This document shows, in pieces, positions 36,168 to 44,677 of a stretch of DNA of 64,000 bases (positions within the stretch are counted from its first letter, which is position 1; every line of letters starts with the position of its first letter). The position numbers and the translations under genes are program-made. Source of the stretch: Phaeodactylibacter xiamenensis (GTDB taxonomy: Bacteria; Bacteroidota; Bacteroidia; Chitinophagales; Saprospiraceae); the NCBI RefSeq assembly GCF_000759025.1, contig NZ_JPOS01000084.1, positions 186,001 through 250,000 on the forward strand, read 5' to 3'. The notes under the pieces were generated by a model. It was not told the DNA's origin and made no database searches. It worked only from the letters and a program-made list of their open reading frames with translations.

Positions 36168-39100
36168 ATGAGAATACTTTCCACACTCACTGTACTACTG
36201 TTATTGCAATTTGCCCTCTCTGCCCAACCCGTCAATGATGACTGTGATGGTTTAATCGCACTTGGCGCACTCCCGGCTTGTGGCGATGAGATCTATGACA
36301 ATATCAATGCGACACCTTCCGATATTGGGTCAGGGAACATACCCAACTGTTTCAACGGTGGAAGTGTTGACCGCGATGTGTGGTTTTCCTTTACCACTAC
36401 CGCTGATATTATTGATGTCACCGTCACCTTGCAGGGCGCCACAGATGGCCCCAACGGCAGCATTCTCAACCCTCAGATCAATATCTACCGTGGTGAGTGT
36501 ATGTTTGATGGCCTTGCGGACCTTAGCTTCTGTTCTTCTGCCGCAGATGGAGAAGCAACGGCACAGATAGACATCATAGGGCTGACCCCTAACACGACCT
36601 ACTTCATCCGGGTCAATGATTACTCTCCTACCGGCACACCGAATGCGGGAGATTTCCGTCTCTGCGTGGACGAATACGTCCCAGCTATCAATATTGGTGA
36701 TGAGACGTTTACTTCTGCCTGCTTCGGCACACTATATGACTCAGGAGGGCCCGATGCTGATTATGGCAACGGGGAGAATGCCACCTTTACCATCACCCCT
36801 TCCACTTTATTTGAATGTCTGGAAATTCAGATTCAGGATTTTCAGCTTGAGAACAACTTTGACTTTTTGAATATCTACGCCGGGCCCAATGCCGCCGGCA
36901 CACTCCTTGGCAGTTACACTGGTGGCAATACGGACCCCATTACCATACAAACCTCAGAGCCTTCCGTGACTATAGAGTTTACTTCTGATGGATCGGCTAC
37001 TGCTCCCGGTTTCGAGCTCACCTGGAACTGCAGCCCCCTGGCCTGTAGCGGTTCTTCTGTTGACAATCCCACTGTAATCAGTGGCTTACCCTTTGAAGGC
37101 AGTGGCTTTACAACCTGCGGTGAGGCAGGTACTATTGCGGAAACGCCCTGTGGCCCTACGCCCTTCCTGAATGGGCCGGACGTTGTGTTTTCCTATACTA
37201 CTGATGGCGGCTTTTGTGCGGATGTTATTATTAGTGGTGCAGACGCCGGTACGGGTGTGCTTATACTGGATGGCTCACCTCTTGACCCTGCTACTGAATG
37301 TGTAGGCGTTGGAGGCAGTGGCAGTGCCTTCGGAACTAATTTTGAATCGCCTGGCACTTACTATATTATTGTAGCCAACGGCACGGGTTGCACGGAGTTC
37401 GATCTCTCCATCACGGAAGCTGAATGCAACCTGCAGCCCTCCCTGCTCAACGCATTGTGTAATCCGCTCAATGGCTGCATTCCTCCGGATAACCTCCCTT
37501 CTGTTTTCACCTTCAATCAAGGCTTTGAGGACATCGCCTTCAATCCAGGCCTAAATGACGGTTGCTGGTTCAATACCGGTTCTGCTGACCCCAATTACTA
37601 TTGGTTTACTATAGAAGCTCAGGCAGCAGGCCCCTTTGGCTTCACGGTGGAAGCTGCCAACCTGCCTGCGGAAGACTCTGATATTGACTTCCAGGTCTGG
37701 GGCCCACTGGACAAAGATGAAGTGTGCAGCGACCCGCAGGCTATTGTAGATTTTGTGGAGAACAATCAACCCATCCGGTCTTCCTATGCCGGTGGTGCCG
37801 ACCCTACCGGACTGGCCAGCATCCACCCCGTTACCGGAATAGAAGTACTGGATGAACTGGACTGTGCACCAGACCCTAACGGCAACGTTGATGACTTTGC
37901 TTCGGTCATTAACTGCCAGCCCGGTGAAGTATATGCGGTATTGATTAATGACTGGGGAGACAATATCCAAAGTGGTGCGATTTCTGTAGACTGGTCTGCT
38001 TCTGATCCGGATGTACTTGCCCCAACACCCAGCGAACTCCTCAATAGCGACACCGCGATTTGTCAGGGAGAAAGTGTACAGCTATTCCTGGAAACCTCCG
38101 TTAGTAATATCACCTGGCTTAAGGATACTACCACACTGTCGTGCGATGACTGCCCTGATCCATTGGCTACCCCTACTGAGACCACAGAATACGTTGGCTT
38201 GGTCGATGCCGTTTGCTATCAGGATACCGTGAGTGTACTGGTACAGGTTTATGATATCGATGCCGGCCCTGACGTAACCGTTTGCCGGAACGAAGAAATT
38301 CAAATAGTAGCGGGCAGTAATTTTCTGAATGCCGCTTATGAGTGGGTGCCCCCGACCGGGCTGAGCCTCAGCTGCACCGAATGCCCCGACCCGTTTATCA
38401 TAGCAGAGGCCGTCGGCACCTACACCCTTCCTGTGACCCTGTTTGCTGACAATTGCACGCTGGAAGATGCCGTCACCATTACGGTACTGGATGCGGAGGC
38501 TCCGGTCATAGCTATTTCGCCTGACCTGGATATTTGCCTTGGAGAAACCGTTTCCGTTGGCGGCGCAGCTACCCCTGGCGTAGATTATACCTGGAATGCC
38601 ACCCCAGGCGGCTTCACCTCAACAGATGCCGACCCTTCGGTCACGCCAGATACGACGACCACTTATTTCGTCAGTGCACAAAACCAGGAATGCCCGGTGC
38701 CTTCGCTGGACAGCATAACGGTCAATGTCTCCATTCCACCAATCATTCAGGTGGGCAATGATACCTCGGTTTGTCAGGGAGACCCACTTGTTTTAAGTGA
38801 GCTTTTGCCTGAACCAGGCGTTATGTACAATTGGGCCGGACCGGAGAGTATTGAAGACCCTGCTGACCTCAATACGGTTATCTTCCCGCAAAATGAGGGC
38901 ACCTATACTCTTACCGCCGTGCGCGGTGCCTGCGAGGAGACCGCTTCTGCAGAGGTGGGTATTACACCTATCAATATTGACATCATCGCCGAAGATACGC
39001 TCCGGATATGCCGGGGGGAAACAGAGCTGATGTTTGCAGCGGATATCACACCGGCAACCGAAACGCCGGTTTGGACCGCTTCCACACCCGGTTTCGATAC

Positions 39101-41270
39101 GCTTGTGGCTCCCACCCTTACGGCTAGCCCGCAAACAGCTACTACCTACTACGCGGAGGTAGCAGTGGGCAGCACCTGTTTCCGCAAAGACTCTGTTTAT
39201 GTGGTTGTGGACAGTTTGCCAGCAGCAGGCCTGGGTATTATGCCGTTGGATACGACCGTGTGCGAAGGCGAAATACTAGTGCTGCAATCGCCCTTGTATG
39301 AACCCTCCGATTTCTCAGGAATAACCTTCGAATGGGGCCCGGAAACGGGCCAGGAGTCTCCGGATTCACTCTACAACCTGGTCATCACCGGGGTGGATAC
39401 CATAGAGTACTTCCGGGTAACTCAAAATGGCGTTTGTACGGATACTTCCTTCGCGCAAGTCAATGTGAACCCAACCCCGACGATTACCATTACGCCATCT
39501 GACACCTCGATTTGCAATGGCAACAGCATCGATTTCCAGGCGACCGTAAGCGATAACGCCACTTCTTTTGAGTGGACCGGCGGGACCGAACAACTTAGCT
39601 GTACGGACTGCCTGAACCCCTTAAGCAGTAACCTTACACAAAGTACCACCTTCACACTTGAAGCATCCGTGGGCGATTGCCCAACGGAGGTGAGTGCGAA
39701 TGTGAATGTGCTGCAGCCACCGCCCTACGAACTGGAAGCTTCGCCCATCATCTGCGAAGGGGAAAGCATACAGCTGATTTTCAATACCGATCCGGGCTAC
39801 AACTACACCTGGACCGCTACAGACCCGGACTTTGGCACGATTGAAGATGGCGCACTCACCGTAACGCCGGACACCACAACCACTTATTTCCTCGTAGCCG
39901 GCGATGGCATTTGCCCGGATGTGGAAGACCAGGTGCAGGTCCGAGTAGTACAGGCCGCAGAAATTAATGCGGTTAACGTTTCGCCTACGGACCTTTGCTC
40001 AAACGAAGAAGTGACCTTCAGCGTAGATATCGACAATGCCATTGCCGAAGACCGGTACGAATGGCTCGACCCAAATGGCAACGAACTGGCTACCGGGCAA
40101 AGTGGCACTTTCGAGCCCACCGTATCCGGTACCTACACGCTGATTTATATTAGTGCGGCGGAGTGTGGCACCCTTACGGAGACTTTTGACCTGACCGTTT
40201 CCCCTGCCCCAACCGTAGCCCTGGCCAACGACACAACGATCTGCCTAGGACAATCCGTGCAGCTCAACTTCGCGGAGGATGAGAATACCACCTACACCTG
40301 GACCTCCACTGACCCGCTGTTCAGCGATTTCAACAATCCTCAGCCGGTAGTCAGCCCTACGGAGACCGCGACCTACACCCTGACAGCAAGCAATGGGGTG
40401 TGCGATGACTTTGTGGGCTCCGTTACGGTGGAAGTCATTGGCAACATCCTGCTGGACATACTGCCCGAAGACTTCTTCATTTGCCCGGGCAGCTCTACCA
40501 GCATCATTGCTCAGGCTGTGGGCGGCAGCAGCGAGGAGACCTTCACCTGGACCGGCAGCGATGGCTCTGCCTACACCGGGGACAGCATCACGGTTATGCC
40601 GGAGGATTCCACCCTCTACACCCTCGTTTACGAAAGCGGCGGCGGCTGTACCACCATTACCGACTCTGTACTTATTGAGGTAGGCGACGGCGTGTTCCCG
40701 ACCGGCGCAGAGATCATTCAGGAAGTACCTGGAGACCTCTTTGAAGGGGACTCGATCATCTTAGGCGTCAACTACGGTTCGCCCTTCGACCCCAGCCAGC
40801 TGAACTTTACATGGACGGTCCTTTACCAGGATTCCACTACGGCTTCGCCACTGGCTAGCGGGCTTGGGCTCGATACCATTCAGACGCAAATCTTCCCTAG
40901 CGGGGTACATACTTTCCAGGTGGAAATCACCACGCCAGATGGCTGTTCCTATTTCGCCACCGTGCAAGGGAATTTTATGGAAATTATCGTTGCTGTGCCC
41001 AATACCTTTACCCCTAACCGGGATGGCGCCAACGACTTCTTCAATTTCGTAGCACAGGCCAATATCGAGGACCTGGAGGTGCTGGAATTCAAGGTATACA
41101 ACCGCTGGGGCCAACTGGTCTACGACAACGAAACGCCGGACGATGGATGGGACGGCAACGCCAATGGAAAGGAGCAACCTACCGAGGTCTACTTCTACCT
41201 CATCCGGATTGCCCGCCCGAACGGTTTCGAGCTGGGCACCTTTCAGGGAGATGTGACCCTGGTCCGGTAA
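36168..41270 (+). CDS. Giant secreted Ig/PKD-repeat protein with type B T9SS sorting domain
   Basis: 1700 residues. Signal peptide MRILSTLTVLLLLQFALSAQ. Next comes a pre-peptidase-like beta domain (VDRDVWFSFTTTADIIDVTV), then a CUB-like domain at about 185-295 (FLNIYAGPNAAGTLLGSYTG), and a second such beta domain near 310-430. From about 620 to 1550 there are at least nine Ig/PKD-like repeats of 80-95 residues, many opening with a phrase like DTTICLGQSVQLNF and ending near DTTTTYFV. The last 90 residues form the gliding-motility-associated C-terminal domain (NTFTPNRDGANDFF, VYNRWGQLVYD, GWDGNANG, GTFQGDVTLVR), which directs export through type IX secretion and surface attachment. Likely an adhesin or structural surface protein. 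Monocistronic. Confidence 0.92.
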   Translation: MRILSTLTVLLLLQFALSAQPVNDDCDGLIALGALPACGDEIYDNINATPSDIGSGNIPNCFNGGSVDRDVWFSFTTTADIIDVTVTLQGATDGPNGSILNPQINIYRGECMFDGLADLSFCSSAADGEATAQIDIIGLTPNTTYFIRVNDYSPTGTPNAGDFRLCVDEYVPAINIGDETFTSACFGTLYDSGGPDADYGNGENATFTITPSTLFECLEIQIQDFQLENNFDFLNIYAGPNAAGTLLGSYTGGNTDPITIQTSEPSVTIEFTSDGSATAPGFELTWNCSPLACSGSSVDNPTVISGLPFEGSGFTTCGEAGTIAETPCGPTPFLNGPDVVFSYTTDGGFCADVIISGADAGTGVLILDGSPLDPATECVGVGGSGSAFGTNFESPGTYYIIVANGTGCTEFDLSITEAECNLQPSLLNALCNPLNGCIPPDNLPSVFTFNQGFEDIAFNPGLNDGCWFNTGSADPNYYWFTIEAQAAGPFGFTVEAANLPAEDSDIDFQVWGPLDKDEVCSDPQAIVDFVENNQPIRSSYAGGADPTGLASIHPVTGIEVLDELDCAPDPNGNVDDFASVINCQPGEVYAVLINDWGDNIQSGAISVDWSASDPDVLAPTPSELLNSDTAICQGESVQLFLETSVSNITWLKDTTTLSCDDCPDPLATPTETTEYVGLVDAVCYQDTVSVLVQVYDIDAGPDVTVCRNEEIQIVAGSNFLNAAYEWVPPTGLSLSCTECPDPFIIAEAVGTYTLPVTLFADNCTLEDAVTITVLDAEAPVIAISPDLDICLGETVSVGGAATPGVDYTWNATPGGFTSTDADPSVTPDTTTTYFVSAQNQECPVPSLDSITVNVSIPPIIQVGNDTSVCQGDPLVLSELLPEPGVMYNWAGPESIEDPADLNTVIFPQNEGTYTLTAVRGACEETASAEVGITPINIDIIAEDTLRICRGETELMFAADITPATETPVWTASTPGFDTLVAPTLTASPQTATTYYAEVAVGSTCFRKDSVYVVVDSLPAAGLGIMPLDTTVCEGEILVLQSPLYEPSDFSGITFEWGPETGQESPDSLYNLVITGVDTIEYFRVTQNGVCTDTSFAQVNVNPTPTITITPSDTSICNGNSIDFQATVSDNATSFEWTGGTEQLSCTDCLNPLSSNLTQSTTFTLEASVGDCPTEVSANVNVLQPPPYELEASPIICEGESIQLIFNTDPGYNYTWTATDPDFGTIEDGALTVTPDTTTTYFLVAGDGICPDVEDQVQVRVVQAAEINAVNVSPTDLCSNEEVTFSVDIDNAIAEDRYEWLDPNGNELATGQSGTFEPTVSGTYTLIYISAAECGTLTETFDLTVSPAPTVALANDTTICLGQSVQLNFAEDENTTYTWTSTDPLFSDFNNPQPVVSPTETATYTLTASNGVCDDFVGSVTVEVIGNILLDILPEDFFICPGSSTSIIAQAVGGSSEETFTWTGSDGSAYTGDSITVMPEDSTLYTLVYESGGGCTTITDSVLIEVGDGVFPTGAEIIQEVPGDLFEGDSIILGVNYGSPFDPSQLNFTWTVLYQDSTTASPLASGLGLDTIQTQIFPSGVHTFQVEITTPDGCSYFATVQGNFMEIIVAVPNTFTPNRDGANDFFNFVAQANIEDLEVLEFKVYNRWGQLVYDNETPDDGWDGNANGKEQPTEVYFYLIRIARPNGFELGTFQGDVTLVR

Positions 41271-41287
41271 CGGAAAACAGAAGCCGC

Positions 41288-41327
41288 AAAAGCGCCATTG
41301 AGGACCATCTACCTCAATGGCGCTTTT
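41288..41327. terminator. Bidirectional terminator
   Basis: Perfect 16-base inverted repeat (AAAAGCGCCATTGAGG at 41288-41303, complement at 41312-41327) with an eight-base loop and T run. It separates the giant gene from the convergent NUDIX gene, whose stop codon begins at 41330. Confidence 0.92.
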
Positions 41328-41867
41328 TTATTTGAGCACCACGGCGGCACGCATAAGGCCCGCAATAGACATAAGGTCCGTTATTTCCCCCTTGTAGACC
41401 ATTTGCAGCGCCTCCTCAAAAGGCAGCCGCTTCACCTTCAGGTCCTCCGTGTCTTCGGGCTGCGCCTGCCCCTGCGTCAGTTGCCGGGCGATGTAGATTT
41501 TACCAGCCTCATCGGTTACAGAATTGGAGGTGTGGAAGTCAAGAATGTGCTCCCACTGTGCAGCCTGCAACCCGGTTTCCTCCAGGAGTTCCCGCTTAGC
41601 GCTTTCCAAAGGAGCTTCTGCGCCGATGGGGCAGCCCCCTTCAGGGATTTCCCAGCTGTACTCCTCAAGGGTATAGCGGTACTGCCCGACAAGCCAGGTA
41701 TAGCCTTCCTCATCGATTGGCACAATACCTATGGCTTGATTTTTAAAATGGACGAGCCCGTAAATCCCATCCGTACCGGTGGGCGTAATGACTTTCCGGT
41801 GCGTCACCTGAATCCAGGGGTTGTCATAGACTTCTTCGTTGGAGAGCGTGGTCCAGGGGTTCTTCAT
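41328..41867 (-). CDS. NUDIX hydrolase (ADP-ribose pyrophosphatase-like)
   Basis: 179 residues from ATG at 41867 (MKNPWTTLSNEEVYDNPWIQ). The NUDIX box is complete: GGCPIGAEAPLESAKRELLEETG near residues 80-102, with the metal-binding REllEE. The preceding YSWEIPEGG and following GLQAAQWEHILDFHTSNSVTDE fit the ADP-ribose/nucleoside-diphosphate-sugar group. It hydrolyses X-linked nucleoside diphosphates; the exact substrate is not visible. A -7 box lies 11 bases upstream. Confidence 0.9.
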   Translation of the reverse strand: MKNPWTTLSNEEVYDNPWIQVTHRKVITPTGTDGIYGLVHFKNQAIGIVPIDEEGYTWLVGQYRYTLEEYSWEIPEGGCPIGAEAPLESAKRELLEETGLQAAQWEHILDFHTSNSVTDEAGKIYIARQLTQGQAQPEDTEDLKVKRLPFEEALQMVYKGEITDLMSIAGLMRAAVVLK

Positions 41868-41877
41868 GGTTTTTGTA

Positions 41878-41885
41878 CAAAGATA
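41878..41885 (-). promoter_or_regulatory. -7 promoter box of the NUDIX gene
   Basis: On the minus strand TATCTTTG, an exact TAnnTTTG match, 11 bases before the ATG at 41867. The transcript would have a very short leader. Confidence 0.55.
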
Positions 41886-41916
41886 TGTGTATCTTCCCTG
41901 AATCAAATCAAGAGAT

Positions 41917-42459
41917 ATGACAAAAGCAGCGACGCTCCATCAACTAGACCGTCTGGACCAGGAGTTATCCGCACTGTTCAGTGAGTTGGAATGCTATGAT
42001 GATACCCGGCTCAACCATCGCCCGTCGGATGGAGGCTGGACTGTCCTGCAAGTGCTCCACCATTTGATTTTAGCGGAGACTGCCTCCCTGGGCTACGTCC
42101 GGAAGAAACTTAGTTTTAATCCGATTTTGGATAAAGCCGGAGCAAAAGCGGCTTGGCGGCTATTTGTAGTAGACTTTTACTTCCGAATGCCAACCAAGTT
42201 CAAAGCACCGAAGGGCGTAGACCGGTCAGCCCTGCCGGATGAGTCGGATTTTGAATCGACCCGCAAGCAATGGGAAACCCAACGAAAGGCCCTCAGGCAT
42301 TACCTGTCTCACCTTCCGGAAGAACGGTTTGACCGCGAGTTGTACAAGCACCCCTTCGCGGGTAAAATGACCTTACGGCAAATGCTGAAATTCTTTGGCA
42401 TGCACATCAAACGCCATCAAAAGCAAATCAACCGGGTACTGAAAGAGGCTGCTGTTTAG
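41917..42459 (+). CDS. DinB-family protein
   Basis: 180 residues, four-helix DinB-like (YfiT/DinB_2) fold. Probable metal-binding histidines are in VLQVLHHLILAET near 51 and in GMHIKRHQKQINRVL near the C-terminus, the usual three-His arrangement. LNHRPSDGGWTVLQVLHH is the typical opening. Family members include thiol-dependent transferases; no substrate can be named. Its stop overlaps the convergent nupC stop by four bases. Confidence 0.85.
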   Translation: MTKAATLHQLDRLDQELSALFSELECYDDTRLNHRPSDGGWTVLQVLHHLILAETASLGYVRKKLSFNPILDKAGAKAAWRLFVVDFYFRMPTKFKAPKGVDRSALPDESDFESTRKQWETQRKALRHYLSHLPEERFDRELYKHPFAGKMTLRQMLKFFGMHIKRHQKQINRVLKEAAV

Positions 42460-43784
42460 AACAGCGCTCCGGCGATGGCAGCAGTAAGGAAACAAGCGAC
42501 CGTCCCTCCGATTAGCGCTTTAATGCCAAATTCGGTTAAGGTTTTGCGCTGCCCGGGTGCAATAGCTCCGATGCCGCCAATCTGAATACCAATAGAAGCG
42601 AAATTGGCGAAACCACAAAGGGCGTACGTCGCGATCAGCATTGACTTATAAGACATTTGATCCTTAAGCCCTTCCATGGCGGCGTAGGCGAAGAACTCAT
42701 TGAGAGTCGTTTTCAGGCCCAGCAACTGCCCGACTACAAGAATGTCTTCGGAAGCAACACCCAGCAACCATGCGATAGGCGCAAAAAGCAGCCCCAGTAC
42801 ATATTCCAGGTTGAAGCCCTTAAAGCGTCCATCCGTCTGTTGCTGTACAATTTCATTGAGCCCGGTAGGCCCACCAATCCAGTTGATGAAAATATAATTG
42901 AGCATGGCAATAAATGCCGTAAACACCAGCAGCATAGCGCCTACGTTGATCGCCAGCTTCAACCCGTCTGTAGTGCCACGTGAGATGGCGTCGAGCAAGT
43001 TACTGCCTACCTCCTGCTTAGGGATATCCAGCTTCTGATGCTCCAGGTCAACTTTTTCGGTGGAAGGGAAGAGCATTTTGGCAGCCACAATCGCAGCTGG
43101 TGCAGAAATAATTGAAGCCGTGAGCAAGTGGGTGGCGAACATCTGCTTGGCTACCGGGTCAGAACCGCCGAGAAAGCCCACATAAGCGGCAAATACGCCC
43201 CCGGCAATCGTAGCCATACCACCGGTCATCAGGCAAAGGATTTCCGACTTATTCATGTCCTCCAGATAGGGCTTGATGACCAGAGGGGCTTCAGTTTGCC
43301 CGATAAAAACATTTGCTGCAGCCGCCAGGCTTTCCGCGCCCGTCAGGCGCATAGTTTTCGTCATCACCCAAGCGAACCCTTTAATAATCACTTGCAAAAT
43401 ACCCAGGTAATATAAAACAGAAGACAGGGCCGAAAAGAAAATGATAGTGGGCAGCACTTTGAAGGCAAAGATGTAGCCAACAGCAAAAAGCTGACCATCA
43501 GCAGCGCCCGGCAGTTCTACGAAATCGGGCCAGTTACCCAGCACGAAATCCGCACCGGCATCTGTAAAATCAAGCACGACCACAAAAAAGCTGGCCACCA
43601 GGTCAAAGGCTTTTTTGACTAACGGAACCTTCAAAATAGCCACAGCAAGCACAACTTGCATGCCAATTCCAATACCCACCAGCCGCCAGTCAATGGCGCG
43701 GCGGTTAGCGCTGAGTAAGTAGCAGATGCCCAGTAATGCAACGACTCCGAGTCCGCCACGTAAAAGCCCAATGAAAAATTCCAT
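42456..43784 (-). CDS. nupC: NupC-family concentrative nucleoside transporter
   Basis: 442 residues with about ten hydrophobic segments. CNT-family motifs: VFIGQTEAPLVIKPYL near 165, GGMATIAGGVFAAYVG near 190, and SYKSMLIATYALCGFANFASIGIQIGG near 385 (core ALCGFANFASIG). It couples nucleoside uptake to a Na+ or H+ gradient in the inner membrane. Divergent from udk, which phosphorylates imported uridine or cytidine, so the pair forms a pyrimidine-salvage unit. Confidence 0.93.
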   Translation of the reverse strand: MEFFIGLLRGGLGVVALLGICYLLSANRRAIDWRLVGIGIGMQVVLAVAILKVPLVKKAFDLVASFFVVVLDFTDAGADFVLGNWPDFVELPGAADGQLFAVGYIFAFKVLPTIIFFSALSSVLYYLGILQVIIKGFAWVMTKTMRLTGAESLAAAANVFIGQTEAPLVIKPYLEDMNKSEILCLMTGGMATIAGGVFAAYVGFLGGSDPVAKQMFATHLLTASIISAPAAIVAAKMLFPSTEKVDLEHQKLDIPKQEVGSNLLDAISRGTTDGLKLAINVGAMLLVFTAFIAMLNYIFINWIGGPTGLNEIVQQQTDGRFKGFNLEYVLGLLFAPIAWLLGVASEDILVVGQLLGLKTTLNEFFAYAAMEGLKDQMSYKSMLIATYALCGFANFASIGIQIGGIGAIAPGQRKTLTEFGIKALIGGTVACFLTAAIAGALF

Positions 43785-43859
43785 ACTTGCCCTGTTGGTT
43801 TGAACGGTTCCAAAAGTAAGAAAACTTGGTGATCATCCCGGTTTGCTCCACAATATTTA

Positions 43860-43867
43860 TACTTTTG
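43860..43867 (+). promoter_or_regulatory. -7 promoter box of udk
   Basis: TACTTTTG, an exact TAnnTTTG match, 19 bases before the udk ATG. A TTTG occurs at 43842 but only 14 bases away, so the -33 element is unclear. Confidence 0.55.
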
Positions 43868-43886
43868 CCCAAACAGCAATACTGTC

Positions 43887-44555
43887 ATGGCAAAACCTCT
43901 GATCATTGGCATTACGGGCGGCAGCGGGTCCGGCAAGACGACCTTCATCCGCCGGCTCAAAGAGCGGTTCTCCGACCACCAGATTTGTGTGGTCTCTCAG
44001 GATGACTATTACCGCCCTCGGGAAGAACAACAGCAGGACCTCAAAGGCATATACAACTTCGACCTCCCGGAATCCATTGATGCAGCCGCTTTTGCCCGTG
44101 ATATTGAGCGTCTGATTGATGGGCAGCCGGTAAAAAGGCAGGAGTACACTTTCAATAACGAGCTCGCGAGTCCCAAAATGCTGACCTTCAGCCCTGCCCC
44201 TATCCTCCTGGTGGAAGGCATCTTCATCTATCATTTTCATGAAATCCGCCGCCTGTTTGACATCCGCATCTTCCTGCATGCCAAAGAGAACCTCAAGGTC
44301 ATCCGGCGCATCAAACGGGATCAGATCGAACGCAACTACCCCCTGGAGGACGTCCTCTACCGGTACGAGCACCACGTCCTGCCCACCTTTGAGAAGTACA
44401 TTCAGCCTTACATGGATGAGGCAGACATCATCATCAATAACAACCTCCACTTCGACCGGGGGCTGGAGATGCTTACCGGCTACCTGCACCACTACCTCGA
44501 CTTTGGCCGGGAGAAGTTCAACTTTAAGAAAGAGAAAACGAATAACAAACAATAA
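43887..44555 (+). CDS. udk: Uridine kinase
   Basis: 222 residues, the usual length. P-loop GITGGSGSGKTTFIRRL at 9-25, SQDDYYRPREEQ near 38, NFDLPESIDAAAFARDI near 56, LLVEGIFIYH near 111 and RRIKRDQIERNYPLEDVL with the lid arginines. Phosphorylates uridine and cytidine with ATP or GTP. The start follows the -7 box by 19 bases. Divergent from the nucleoside transporter. Confidence 0.95.
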   Translation: MAKPLIIGITGGSGSGKTTFIRRLKERFSDHQICVVSQDDYYRPREEQQQDLKGIYNFDLPESIDAAAFARDIERLIDGQPVKRQEYTFNNELASPKMLTFSPAPILLVEGIFIYHFHEIRRLFDIRIFLHAKENLKVIRRIKRDQIERNYPLEDVLYRYEHHVLPTFEKYIQPYMDEADIIINNNLHFDRGLEMLTGYLHHYLDFGREKFNFKKEKTNNKQ

Positions 44556-44586
44556 TTGAGAATGAAGGCTCATTCATAGCCTATAG

Positions 44587-44619
44587 TTGCCCGGCCGCCA
44601 ATTTAAGGCCGCCGGGCAA
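44587..44619. terminator. GC-rich hairpin between convergent genes
   Basis: TTGCCCGGC (44587-44595) pairs with GCCGGGCAA (44611-44619). No T run follows on either strand, so a terminator role rests on its place between udk and the convergent PNGase F-like gene. Confidence 0.45.
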
Positions 44620-44677
44620 GTGTAAAAGTTCGAAAACATGGCAAAGCCTTTGCAAATCTAAAGTCTGGTCATATGCC

